NCBI RefSeq assembly: GCF_964204865.1
Contig: NC_135259.1
Location: 16,378,974 to 16,442,973 of the forward strand
Origin: Styela clava
Taxonomy: Eukaryota; Chordata; Ascidiacea; Stolidobranchia; Styelidae
Direction of reading: 5' to 3'
DNA: 64,000 nt
The notes under the pieces are model-generated. The model did not search any database, was not told where the DNA came from, and saw only the letters and a program-made list of their open reading frames with translations. Shown here in pieces: positions 32,924 to 44,169 of the stretch. Numbering within the stretch: the first letter of the stretch is position 1; every line of letters starts with the position of its first letter. A program made the translations under genes and the position numbers.

Positions 32924-35900
32924 GCTTGCCTTCGAATGCTTCGCTGGCCCTGTCTGATTTATGATCTTCTTTTTGTTTGTCACCTTCACTGTAACTGCAG
33001 CACTGTACTGTAACTAATACGCACTGTGCTGTTTACTTTTTGTACCAAGTAGGCTAGCTGCTTGTTATCAATCATTTATTTCTCGTTTATATATGATATC
33101 TATGGGGTTTGACCACAGTCTTTATATATAACAAAGCCATTATCCTATTTCTTGTCTCACCATGTGGGCGAATAGATTCGAATTGGATTTTTTGCGAACG
33201 TGGCGTGGTAATACAACGGTTGAAATCATAGTATCAAATGCAACCTCATATTAACATTCTATGGTGCCCGGAGGACCAAAACTAGTTGAAATGGTTCCAG
33301 TCGTAGTTGAATTTAGGAATTATTCCATCTATAATTTTAAACAGTATTAACGCATCATCCATTCTCGTATATTTGACGCTACGTGGATTAATCCCACTTT
33401 CATAACTCTACTCTATTTTTGAATGTGCTGATTACAACGCCGCTAACACAACTAATTTTTTTTCAAATGCACCATTTCCTGTCAATTGTTATTACAAATC
33501 TGGCTATTCATCACACTTTTCATTCTATACTTGTATTTCGCGATTGTTAGTTTAACTCCCATGTTTTCCGCAAATTGTGATGTACGCCCCAATCCTATAG
33601 TCCTGATAATCTTTTGTAGATAATCGTCAACTCTTTCGATTAACTCAATGAATAAATACTACACCTTATTTTCAATTACCTGAGCTGCCAATCGATAACA
33701 ATACGTCTTCTGGAACTTGTTGACAGTCGTAGTAACTGAATATAATATATATATAATATAATATTATTGGCCTGTGGATCGCCGTGGTGCAGCCAAGTCA
33801 GCTTTGAAAATGTGCAAAGTTTGACATTGATAGGACACCCTTGCATTAAATTGAATCTTGAAGTATACGAAATTATTTGGTTATGAGAAATTTATTTGGC
33901 CAAAGTTCTCGACAACGGGCTCCGGAAAACTTTCCAATAAAATTTATCTAATTACAAAGCTTTTGAAGTTGCAACAAAATACTAAACAGTGCAGAGCAGT
34001 GTGTTCCCCAGCTTTTAATTTTAGCTAATATAGAATTGGATCGTAAATTCCAATCAATCATGTGGTATTTGTGTCTCCCGAAAATGGTAGTTCAATTTTA
34101 AAAAGATGGAAAAAAGTATACAAAAACAACAATTTTTAATATTTTATATGACAATAATCTGGAGACTGAAAAAATAGAATTACGCCGATAGCTAGAATTA
34201 TTGCTGAAATCAAATTGGCACCCAAGTTTAGTGAAGCGTCAATTTTTTCAAAGTTTATAATTCTCGAGTTATCCGAGTCAATTACGGAATCCCAAAGAAT
34301 TTGAAAAATTGAGTCGATTCACTGTATTCTGGAGTCCCTGCTCTTTCGTGTAATGAATAGATGGACCAGAGTTGGTGTAGTTTTTATAAACAACGGTAAA
34401 TTAATTATACACTAACTTATGTGCCCCCAACACTGAGCAATTGATAGTTTCAAAGACAAAACTGGCGGGGGAAGGTGGGGCACCTTGGAAAATCAGCTCT
34501 CCGACCCTTACTGTACTCGTATTTATGTATGTTTTCGATGTTTGAATCCTTCTTTCGGTGCGGTACGACGTCCGTCCGCAAACGGGCATCGGCCGTTCAG
34601 AGCGACATACCACTGACAGGTATTTCTTTGCTTTAGCCCACTTGGGGGTTTCAGTTTGAGGTAGTTTGATGCATATGGGGAACAATGCCAAATCCCTCCA
34701 AATTTGATGCCCAGAGCTCTTCAGATGCTGATTCTTCGCTGATTTTAACGGCATGTTTCTTTCAATTTAATCGATCGAATTAATTGTGCACCAGGGAATT
34801 TATTAGTCGAATATAAAAACTACTCTGCATTAGTTCCACAAGGGTTAAATGAATGAATGCAAGTTAAGACTCAAAAGATGCAAAAGAAAAAAGTGTCCCA
34901 ACCTTCCTCCTATCTGGAATTTAATTTAATATAAATTTAATATGTGAAATTTATGATAAAGTTTCTCTTCTGACAATTATTGAATAATCCAATTCAAATG
35001 ATCAGAAAAACGCCGCATCTAGTAGGCCCATAATGGGGCCATTGGGTCGGAAACACGAGTATTCTCAGACATTGTGCGATTTAGGCTGGACTTTTTAGGA
35101 TCACCGCCCGAAAATGTTATTCATAATAAAGTGTCATTTTGCGCCTATATTCAGATATAAGCAAACCCATAGTACAACTCGGACAAGTCGCATTTACTAC
35201 GCGCAGCGTCTTATATTCGGGCGTCTAGTTGGCGAGTATTTATAACCAAATAATGAATCTTTTTTATGAGATTGGGTATGTGTTATCATCATTAGCAGAT
35301 ATCCGCCCTCATTGACTTACCAGACTGAAATATTTGAATTTGTAAAATAACTCACATTTTGTTGCTGATGTAATAAGGGAATAGAAAGCTGAAAAATAGG
35401 GGGGTGTTCACCCCCTATAGGGGATGTAGGGAAATTACTGGCGCAGAGGTGCCCAATCCCGTCTCTCGCCACGTTTGATATGGTCGATCGGTCTAATTTT
35501 GAGTGAACAAAATTTTTAAAATTAATTTGCGTTTAACCAGTATAGAAGCAATCTTTGTGTGAACATAGACTTTAAGCAGGATTTTGTGGTATTTCTTTTG
35601 TAACTGCGACCACTATAGCCATCCTATAACATGTGAAGGGTCTACGCAATCCCACCTGGATTTTAAAACCTATTTGGATAGGTTCGACACAATTTGGCGA
35701 ACAGAACATAACGGACCCCATCGGAATTCACACATAGCACGGAGTATGATAAGGCTATCTTGCGAAGTCATAGTCTATTCTAAGCTCTACACTACATTGA
35801 TTATCCACGTTCATTGTCCAGTCATGGCATCTCGAGTAGAATGAATGTCTTTGGGCCTATGTCAGAGTCGGACAACCAGGGTCTCATTCCAACTAAACGG

Positions 35901-36656
35901 TTATGAAGCAATATTTAACTTCCCAACAAAGAATCTAGAGCAGGGTGGTCCAAGGTGGTCGGCCTCGCGGGCCACACTATAATTTTTGTATTGTTTGCGG
36001 GCCACAATAGTGCTAAGAATAGGTAAACAGTGCCATACAAAACAAACACTTTTATTGTTCAAACACATTAGTCATTATTTGTCATTTATCAAGCTAAAAC
36101 ATGCAAAAAACTCATTTAAACGTGCAAAAGTTTTACTATATCTACATTCGGTGTAAGACTTCAAAATCTTCACAACAGAGGAAGTGCCATACGGAGAAAA
36201 TGCCGTTTTCGTTATCATATTAAGCAAGCATTGTGATATTTTTCTTTCCGTATCTAGTCAAAAACATGTTTGAATTGGTCAGCTTTTATTTCAAACTCAT
36301 GTTTGCAAAATAACTGCAAATTGATTGATTACCGAACTATACCAAAGTTGAGATACAGAAGGGTAATTAATTAGTAATTACTATATTTTCTGACATATAG
36401 GCAGCATTTTTTGTATTACGGTTCAGGCTGGTTGCAAAAAAAAAAACACCCGGCAGGAATTATATTGGTCGGCCATTACATTAATATTTAGTTATCAGGC
36501 ATGGTCAAGCTAGGCTGATCCTTGACCATGCCTTGGCCCACAATATTGACAAGACATGCTGTTGCGATCGTTCCTAGGTTTGAATCGTCTTTGAAACGGT
36601 TTCTTGATATTCCTGATTTGTACAACGGAATGAGCCGTCGAATTCAAAAATGTGCC
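32924..36656. other. long intergenic stretch
   Basis: No gene can be supported. An AT-rich repeat (TATATATAATATAATAT) lies near 33740-33768 and a loose hAT terminus begins at 35941. A 117-codon minus-strand frame at 34401-34754 is the longest open frame but shows no family features. Confidence 0.45.
35941..36020. mobile_element. loose hAT terminus
   Basis: CAGGGTGGTCCAAGGTGGTC followed by GCGGGCCACA (repeated as GCGGGCCACAATAG) is a classic hAT end with subterminal repeat. The other end was not located. Confidence 0.55.
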
Positions 36657-36746
36657 TTTGTTTTTTTATTTTTTTTTTTATTAATAAAAACATCACATCA
36701 TCACAACACATTTATATAGACACAATAGCATAAATACAATTGCATT

Positions 36747-37236
36747 TTAAAAAAACGAGCACACAATAGTTTTCCACTTCTTATTATGGATTGACAGTTT
36801 ACCATTTTTAGTTGCAATAATCTTTTCACAGTTTATAATATTTTTTATCATATATAAAAATTGGCAAAATTGAGGCCTTTCATTACGCAGTTTACATTTG
36901 TATATAAAATATCTGGCACATAATAAAACACAGTTTATACCCTGATTTTGCCCTACCCCCAATAACATTTCTCTATGTGTCAAATTGAAGTTTAATCCAT
37001 ACTCAACGGTTAGCCAAGCGTTAACTATTTCCCAAAATTGCTGCACAAATTCACAGAGATAAAATAAATGTAACACGGTTTCAACATGCATATTACAAAA
37101 TGTACATTTTGGACTTTGTGTTTTATTTATTCTATATAGCAGGTCATTAGTGGGTACTGCTCGCAAGGCAAATTTGACATGGAATGAACGAAGTCTGGAT
37201 TCCTTCTTTCGATTTGAATAGTCTTTCTCGCCTTCT
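36747..37236 (-). pseudogene. LINE 3' end with C-terminal zinc-finger region
   Basis: The minus-strand frame, open from about 37236 through to 36747, reads ESRLRSFHVKFALRAVPTND, then CTFCNMHVETVLHLFYLCEF, i.e. the CxxC...H...C zinc-finger-like region at the C-terminus of L1-type non-LTR retrotransposon ORF2 proteins. T-rich sequence at 36658-36681 (A-rich on the minus strand) marks the 3' tail. The reverse transcriptase and endonuclease domains are missing: a typical 5'-truncated copy. Confidence 0.75.
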
Positions 37237-37544
37237 CGGGATCACCAATCTCGGTTCCAATTTTTTTTCATTGTGCTCTGTCGCTCTTTGTTTACGCCGC
37301 TATTTAATAACAGCGTGTGAACACGTGTTTCGTGTGAAAATACCTACATTAGCTTCGCAGACTGAATGCGCGATTTTCGGATTCATGCTGATTTACCGTT
37401 CGAGCGCTGCTTTGCCAAAGCGCTAAGTGAAGAACACTGTTCTGGTATAAAACGACTTGAAAATTTTCCAAAGCAATCAAACCTTCAATTGAACTGTGAC
37501 AGGATACTGGTACCGCATTGAGAAATAATATTGACAGAAAACAT

Positions 37545-37860
37545 GTACGATATACCGGTACTACATATGTAGACTATACCGGTACCGAGTCCATGCTTCC
37601 GGAAACAAACAATATAACTAATCCCATACCGGTACCGTACCCGACTTGGAATGGTAACCGGACGAGAGGCCGTGGTTCGCCATATGGATAAGCCGTCGTA
37701 TCGGCTTTCCTCTCCCTCGGGATAAATATGTAAATCCTACCGGTACCGGTATACAGGTATAGCTGTACAGAAATCAAATATACGGTACCGGTACCGGTAC
37801 TGATATAACTCTACCTCGAAAGTAGGTATGTACCGTTACCGGTAATGCATATACCGGTAT
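37545..37860. repeat. CGGTAC hexamer tracts
   Basis: Runs of TACCGGTACCGGTA type occur near 37553, 37575, 37628, 37738, 37781 and 37838. They lie on both sides of the second SINE module. Similar tracts occur at 61577-61612 and, sparsely, at 16170-16370 and 60330-60530. Confidence 0.8.
37615..37740 (+). repeat. SINE module, copy 2
   Basis: Shares with 11462-11575, in the same order, CTAATCCCATA, GGTAACCGGAC, GAGGCCGTGGTTCGCCATAT, ATCGGCTTTC and GGGATAAATATGTAAA. The tRNA-like B box seen in copy 1 is not present here, so this copy is 5'-truncated or rearranged by CGGTAC expansion. Confidence 0.7.
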
Positions 37861-37970
37861 TTGAGTACAGGCACACAGAAGTATGATATTTCAATGCAGA
37901 TAAATATTCCTGTATTCGGTGAATTTTTGTATAGACATAGGTCATAGACTATCAGTGTATAGGCCTAGTC

Positions 37971-38050
37971 CAGGGCTACTGAACTATATTTGCTGAAGGT
38001 CCGTATACAAAACTTGAATATCTGAATCCTTGGGTCCGGTCTGGCCAGAA
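37971..38050. mobile_element. loose hAT-like terminus upstream of PPAT
   Basis: CAGGGCTACTGAACTATATT then GAAGGTCCG has the form of a hAT terminus. No partner end or target duplication is visible before the PPAT start. Confidence 0.4.
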
Positions 38051-38400
38051 AATGTATTTCATACTGCGCCTAACTGTATTTTAGTGACTCTATCTTTTCG
38101 GGTAAAAAGTTAAGGAAACGCGAGTTGTCGAAAACTAAGCAACCGCAAAATATTCAACACCTTTGTGCATATTCAATTTAAAAGAACTACCGTATAAAAA
38201 GAGTGCGGTATATAAAGTAGTTTCTACCGACTTACTCCGTGCACAAGCCTAAACTGTGAAGTCTGATGTGTTCTGTTTATTTATTCAAATTACAGAATTA
38301 TAAAAATTTACATTGCTGTTATATCTAATATATCATCAAAAATATACAGTATATAATCTCCAAAATACTAATATTTGACACGCTGTGCCAAAACTGCCAG

Positions 38401-39996
38401 ATGTCGACGTCTGGTTTTGAGCAAAGCGGATCTTCTTGTGATGGTGGAGAAAAAAGCCAGTATGATGATCATATGGGACTTACTCATGAATGTGGGGTAT
38501 TTGGATGTATTTCGTCAGGTCCTTGGCCTTCTCAACTAGATGTTGCCAATGTTATATCTCTTGCTCTGGTGGGATTACAACACAGAGGTCAAGAAAGTGC
38601 AGGAATCGTCACTGGAAGCGGAGAGTCTGATGATACTTTTAACGTTCACAGAGGGATGGGACTTGTTAGCAATATATACAATGCAGACAACTTGTCAAAA
38701 CTTAATGGGAATCTTGGAATTGGACATACTCGTTATTCTACACAAGGCAAGTCTGAACTTCAGAACTGTCAACCTTTTGTTGTTGATACTATGCATGGAC
38801 AAATTGCAGTCGCTCATAATGGTGAACTGGTGAATAAAAACAAATTACGCGAAGATATTTTAAAATGGGGGATAGGATTGTCATCCTCTTCAGATAGTGA
38901 AGTTATAACACAAATTTTATGTTTTCCTCCAAAAGATGGTGAGCCTTCTGGACCCGATTGGCTTTCAAGGATAAAGTTTTTGATGCAGAAAACACCTTTA
39001 GCATATTCATTGCTGCTTATGAATGGCAATGAAATTTATGCATTGCGCGATCCTTATGGAAATCGACCACTCTGTGTTGGGAAACTCGTTTCTCCCAGTG
39101 ACAATGAGGTGGAAGGATGGGTAGTTTCATCAGAATCTTGTGTTTTTCATTCTCTTGGTGCGAATTTGCATTATGAAGTTGGTCCTGGGGAAATTATCAA
39201 ACTCACGCAAAATGGTATTTCTGTGCTGGGCCAAGTGCCAAGGCCTGACCAAGGAAGTCCAGCATTATGTATATTTGAATATGTCTATTTTGCTCGTCCG
39301 GACTCTGTATTGGAAGGACAAATGGTGTATAGTGCACGTTACCGATGTGGAGTCCAACTTGCGATAGAAGCTCCTGTGGAAGCGGATGTTGTAAGCACAG
39401 TTCCCGAAAGTGCGACACCTGCAGCTTTTGGCTATGCAGCTCAGTCCGAACTGCCGTTTGTTGAAGTTCTTGCTAAAAATCGTTACATTGGCAGAACGTT
39501 TATTCAGCCTAGCAAAAGGCTACGTCAACTTGCAGTATCTAAAAAATTTGGACCTTTACGAGAAAATTTAGAGGGTAAGCGTGTTGTCTTGGTAGACGAT
39601 TCGATTGTTCGTGGTAACACGATGGGGCCGATTGTCAAAATGTTGCGTCAAGGTGGAGCTAAAGAAGTTCACATTAGAATTGCATCTCCACCTATACGTC
39701 ATCCATGTTATATGGGTATAAATATACCAACACCAAAAGAACTAATTGCAAACAGTTTATCTGTTGATGAGATTGCAAAGTTATTTGATGCAGACAGTCT
39801 GGCTTACCTATCTTTAACAGGATTGGTCAATTCTGTCCAATCAGGGATAGCGACTAAAAACAAACACAACGGCTGTAGTTCAGATAAAGAAGAAGAATCT
39901 AGTCTATCCTCAAATGAAAAATCCGCTGGTTGTTCAGAATATGGCCACTGTGTGGCCTGTCTAAATGGAAAATATCCAGTTAATATAGATTGGTAG
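38401..39996 (+). CDS. PPAT: amidophosphoribosyltransferase (glutamine PRPP amidotransferase)
   Basis: Catalyses the committed step of purine synthesis, PRPP plus glutamine to 5-phosphoribosylamine, in the cytosol. A single exon of 531 residues, complete. The N-terminal nucleophile hydrolase domain begins at Cys31 (ECGVFGC) after a 30-residue propeptide, and has the family motifs GLQHRGQES and HTRYST. The phosphoribosyltransferase domain carries the PRPP loop [13 protein letters not shown] at about 395-407. The iron-sulfur ligands expected in this class are all present: Cys290 ([10 protein letters not shown]), Cys436 (HPCYMG), Cys517 and Cys520 (HCVAC). A Ser/Lys-rich insert at about 480-510 precedes the last pair. 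The start ATG immediately follows CCAG, a possible acceptor. LAS1L follows on the same strand after 413 bp. Vertebrate orthologues are split by introns; this one is not. Confidence 0.97.
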   Translation: MSTSGFEQSGSSCDGGEKSQYDDHMGLTHECGVFGCISSGPWPSQLDVANVISLALVGLQHRGQESAGIVTGSGESDDTFNVHRGMGLVSNIYNADNLSKLNGNLGIGHTRYSTQGKSELQNCQPFVVDTMHGQIAVAHNGELVNKNKLREDILKWGIGLSSSSDSEVITQILCFPPKDGEPSGPDWLSRIKFLMQKTPLAYSLLLMNGNEIYALRDPYGNRPLCVGKLVSPSDNEVEGWVVSSESCVFHSLGANLHYEVGPGEIIKLTQNGISVLGQVPRPDQGSPALCIFEYVYFARPDSVLEGQMVYSARYRCGVQLAIEAPVEADVVSTVPESATPAAFGYAAQSELPFVEVLAKNRYIGRTFIQPSKRLRQLAVSKKFGPLRENLEGKRVVLVDDSIVRGNTMGPIVKMLRQGGAKEVHIRIASPPIRHPCYMGINIPTPKELIANSLSVDEIAKLFDADSLAYLSLTGLVNSVQSGIATKNKHNGCSSDKEEESSLSSNEKSAGCSEYGHCVACLNGKYPVNIDW

Positions 39997-40409
39997 AGAA
40001 TTTTTTTCTATCATATTGGTATAGGGACATCATGATATCCTTGTATATTCTTATTTGCATAGCATTTACATTATTGTGACTAAGTTTATTTCATATATAA
40101 CAGATGAATTTAATTACGGTAGACTAAATGATTGGATTGGATATTAACTTTTGTAATTATACTTATAAAGTAATAAGTGTCAGACACTGTAGCTATTTTC
40201 TATTCAGGGAAAACTGTTATTATCCTTTGAGCAATATCCAATCTAGTAGACAATTTTTCTTGCCATTTTCTATGTTTACACATACTTGACCTTTTTTGTA
40301 TTATTGTACGTAGCACCTACTTATTTGTGTCAAATTACATTGCCTTAGTACACTTTTTGAATGCAATTATCAATTTTCTGTGCATTTTCCAGAAAATATA
40401 TATAACAAT
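39997..40409. other. PPAT-LAS1L intergenic spacer
   Basis: No gene. TTTTCTGTGCATTTTCCAG at 40374-40392 is a good splice-acceptor sequence 17 bp before the LAS1L ATG. It could be the end of a 5'UTR intron or a trans-splice site. No strong AATAAA was seen for PPAT in this spacer. Confidence 0.5.
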
Positions 40410-41798
40410 ATGACAACTTGGAGAGTAGTTGGATGGGCCGATGAATCTGAATGGGAAGCAGTTTACTTTAACTTATTTTATGGCGACCGGTATCAAATCC
40501 GAGCAGCGTTGAATCAGATTTCTATATGGAGAGCAAGGTTTGCTGGCAGGATACCTGTAGCAATCGAAGCAACTGCACAACTTTTTGAATGCTTTTTACA
40601 TGAAGGTGGATCGAACACGATGACAAAAAGACAATGTATGTCGACAGCTCTGTCGCAATTTGTCGGTTTATTAACTGAACGAAGTCTTAAAACTACGGGA
40701 TATCACACCCCCATTCATGTGAGGGGTGAAGAAATGGGAATACCGGAATGGATTGTGAATCTGCGTCATGAAGCTGCACATGGTTTTGTCCCATCGTTCT
40801 TGATGTTGGACAAGGGTGTTAAATTTGCACTTGAGTGGCTCAAGACAGTGCATTGGGAGAAACTACACGAGAAACAAATTAAAATGACTAGTAATGATGA
40901 TAATAATGGCGAAGATGTTGTTTCAATAGATAGAGATATTGTAGCAGTTCTCAGAAATTGTTTCTCAAAAGCTGTTAAAAGAGCAACTCCTAGTAAAACA
41001 TTGCCTGAGCTCAATTCAATCATTTCTGTAAAGCAAAATGGAAAACTCAGGGCTGAACGACTGTGTGAGATTCTGCTGGACTATAATTTTATTCCGTTAC
41101 AACCTGGCTCTGAAAGTTGTAATATATATAACAGAATCAATTGTCGGACATTACAAATTTCATCATGGGCTCAAAATATATATGTTAAAATCTTTGATTT
41201 TTTAAAGAAATGGAATATTTTTGGTTCTTTTTTGTTGCGGTTTTGTGATGAAATTAAGTTTTCTTTTGTTTCATCCGCTGTATGCAATGTTTGGATCAAT
41301 TTTTTGTTTAGTAATTGCAATGGCTGTAAGTTTCCAAATGAAACGTGGTTGGAAGTTTTGAAAAAATTGGTGTTAGCAAATGTCCCTCCAAACCTCATAC
41401 AAAAAGCATTGTCCGTTTCAAATCTAGATATATTACAAGAAAAACCTTTTGACCCTAAAAATGAACGAGATTTTCTGATCACAATAGAAAATTGCATCAC
41501 AGAAACTCGGTCTTGTAAAATTCAAACTACAGAATTTTTGGAGAACGAAACTATTGTGATTGATAATCCAAGTTCATGGACAATATTTAGGGGTGATATA
41601 GATGGTCTTCCCATAGGTTTGATGCCTGGTCAAGATAAGACAATGCTTTGGAAAGATCTGTCTAGTGATAGATTGGAGGCTGCAGAAAATTTCATTGACA
41701 ATCTTCCCTCAAATGATGTTGAGAAAAACAATTATTTTCATGAGGGATTCAGTGAAAGCCAAATACAACACTTTGCTAATGCAATTGATTTACTATAA
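40410..41798 (+). CDS. LAS1L: LAS1-like pre-rRNA endonuclease
   Basis: A nucleolar factor that, with its kinase partner (NOL9/Grc3), cleaves ITS2 during 60S subunit maturation. 462 residues in one exon when started at the ATG at 40410 (MTTWRVVGWADE, the conserved opening of the family); the upstream in-frame GTG is not a likely start. The LAS1 domain covers about residues 5-150 and has the HEPN nuclease signature R119-H-E-A-A-H124 (RxxxxH). The C-terminal two thirds is divergent, as in the family, and ends in an acidic/amphipathic segment. AATAAA lies 10 bp after the stop (41809) and again at 42000. It follows PPAT on the same strand. Confidence 0.93.
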   Translation: MTTWRVVGWADESEWEAVYFNLFYGDRYQIRAALNQISIWRARFAGRIPVAIEATAQLFECFLHEGGSNTMTKRQCMSTALSQFVGLLTERSLKTTGYHTPIHVRGEEMGIPEWIVNLRHEAAHGFVPSFLMLDKGVKFALEWLKTVHWEKLHEKQIKMTSNDDNNGEDVVSIDRDIVAVLRNCFSKAVKRATPSKTLPELNSIISVKQNGKLRAERLCEILLDYNFIPLQPGSESCNIYNRINCRTLQISSWAQNIYVKIFDFLKKWNIFGSFLLRFCDEIKFSFVSSAVCNVWINFLFSNCNGCKFPNETWLEVLKKLVLANVPPNLIQKALSVSNLDILQEKPFDPKNERDFLITIENCITETRSCKIQTTEFLENETIVIDNPSSWTIFRGDIDGLPIGLMPGQDKTMLWKDLSSDRLEAAENFIDNLPSNDVEKNNYFHEGFSESQIQHFANAIDLL

Positions 41799-41808
41799 TA
41801 TCGCAGAT

Positions 41809-42005
41809 AATAAAAGAATTTTGTCTATATTTGCTGTTGTTTACTCCAGGATTGAGAGACCTTCACTGATTAGGTATGGAAGCAAAAAGACATGCGGTGT
41901 TATCAGTTGTGTATTATACAAATTATCAACAAGAAATCAGTAAAAAATGATATAATATAGAAATAGTAAGGCACACATAATCATGTGAAATCCAGTCCAA
42001 ATAAA
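41809..42005 (+). terminator. LAS1L polyadenylation signals
   Basis: AATAAA at 41809-41814 and at 42000-42005, both downstream of the LAS1L stop. The second is more usual in spacing; the first would give an almost absent 3' UTR. Confidence 0.5.
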
Positions 42006-42059
42006 GAGCAAGTACAATGTTTGGTTTTATTATTACTATTTTATCAGCAATATTTACAG

Positions 42060-42396
42060 CAGGGGTTCCCAAACCGTACCTCGAATTGTGTCGGAGTGAT
42101 AAGAATGTAGGGCGCTGAAGAAACCATGTTAAATTTAGCAGTTTGTACCATGGCTTACTGTAAAACAGGCCCATAGGCATCCCTCAATGCTTATGCTATG
42201 AAAAATGTAGGTGATTTTTGTGACATCACTGTTTGGTTTTAGCATATTTTACTTAATACCACCAAATGACCAAACTCAAAAGTCCTGTGAAAAAAGCTCT
42301 AAAGTTCCATGAAAAATATATATATTGACCTGGGGTCGCACTGGACACTTGAAAGTTGTCTTTGGGGTCGTCCTGAAAAAAGCTTGGGAACGCCTG
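42060..42396. mobile_element. hAT-type MITE (337 bp)
   Basis: The ends CAGGGGTTCCCAAACCGT and (minus strand) CAGGCGTTCCCAAGC are inverted. The target duplication ATTTACAG is perfect (42052-42059 and 42397-42404). Confidence 0.93.
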
Positions 42397-42404
42397 ATTT
42401 ACAG

Positions 42405-44169
42405 TAATAAACAAATTGAACTGCAGAATATATTATATTTAAAAATCCCACCGTGTCCAGAGAATTGGCATATTGTGACTAGTAGAGGAGTATTGATTAC
42501 AGATATAGGAATCATAAGTGGGTGATAGACAGATTATTATGTGAAACATAATTAAGCATAAAATAATAATAGTAAAATAAACCAAACAATGTACTAGCAA
42601 ACACAATGCAAGATGTTGCAATATAATATTGGGATTGAGTGTCTATTAGCAAAAACACTATGCATAATAACAATGTTGAGTTACAAAAAATTTGGCCTGG
42701 CCATTTTAGTTATCTGGTAATAAATATTGTATAAGGGATCCCAAAATAAACAATACTCGAGGGTCCAATCCAAGATCATGTAAAATGAGAATGTAAAGTT
42801 CTAAGCCTAAATATTATAATGTGTACAGTAATATGCTTTATAAAACAATCATTTCAGGAATATAAGTACCTTTCCGGAAGTTATTTTACATATATCAGAT
42901 TTCTCGGACCGTGAAGCGCACTTTAAATCCCCTTTTTCTCAAAAATTGGTCATGAGGCTTTATTAACTGGTGCGACTAATGTATACGTATGTATTGATCA
43001 GTGCTTCATTTTTCAACATTCGAAAAGAATTTAAGAAGCCCACTTGAACCATATTTTGTGAAAATCTCATCAGATTTCATTATAACAGTAACATCAAGAA
43101 AAGCATCATTAATAGCAAAAAAGCTCAAAGCTTACAGACAATAGATCAAACTATTAAAAAGCGCAATGTTCAGCACTTTAATTAATCTAAGAAACTATAA
43201 ACAGATAAAATATATGAAACTCAAAGCATCACAATTCAGTAAGCAAAATGAAACAGTACCAATGTTTAAAATAAACACAATATATGAAAAGTTGAAGATG
43301 CTCTCATTCTAGATAAGTTCACAAATTAGAAAATAAGCATTTGAAACGCCTAACATCCCTACTCTAGATATTATGCAATATGAAGATCCAAATAATGAGT
43401 GTGGAATATAAAGTGTATCAGTAGGAGATATAAAGCAATATATGAAATGAGTTGCAATAAAAAAATGCAGTGCAATATGAGCAGTGCAATATGAAATTGA
43501 AAATACAAATAATTCACAGAGGACAATTATTGATTCAATTTTGCAACAGATAATAGTTGTTCAGGAAAATTGAAATCAGTGAAGAATATGTATCCTAAGA
43601 CCAGCTTTTGTATGTAATAGAATACATTCATTGTATTAAAGTGTACAAAAGGGGTATGTCCTGCTTCCAGAGAAAAATTAATACCAAGGATGTCACAAAA
43701 TTATTAAAATCATAATGGCACCTAGTTGAAAATTGTATTCTTTACAATAGTAACATTGAAAGAAAGATAACGGTAAATTTGAAATTACTAATTTTTCCAG
43801 CTGATGGTTGACTTATTATCTGGCTCATTTGATTTTATTCTGGGGGAATATTCAATTTAATAAAATACAGCAATATTAAAAGCATGATCAGAAACTGGAT
43901 AAAAATTAGATGTATTATAAAACTAAAAAAATTGGTCATCGAAGGAATGATAGGTTGGCATGTTCTTTTCATTTTATTGTAAACGAAATGTTTTGTTGGC
44001 AGTATGTGTATAACAAATACATGTACTAAACATTGATGCAATATATTTGAGTGCTCATCGTAACATGTTTATCAAAATTTGCAATATAAGTTGCATGTTC
44101 CAGAAACATTTGATCAAATTATATACAAGAATGGAAGTGACCAAACTTTGAGGTCTATAAAAGCATTGC
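42405..44169. other. intergenic between LAS1L and the M6 gene
   Basis: Very AT-rich with no supported exon. The M6 gene's 3' UTR should lie at the right side: on the minus strand AATAAA occurs at plus 43973-43978, about 190 bp past its stop. Confidence 0.5.

Noticed and set aside
34401..34754. Minus-strand open frame of 117 codons
   Set aside because: No recognisable motif, no splice context, no neighbour; could be chance.
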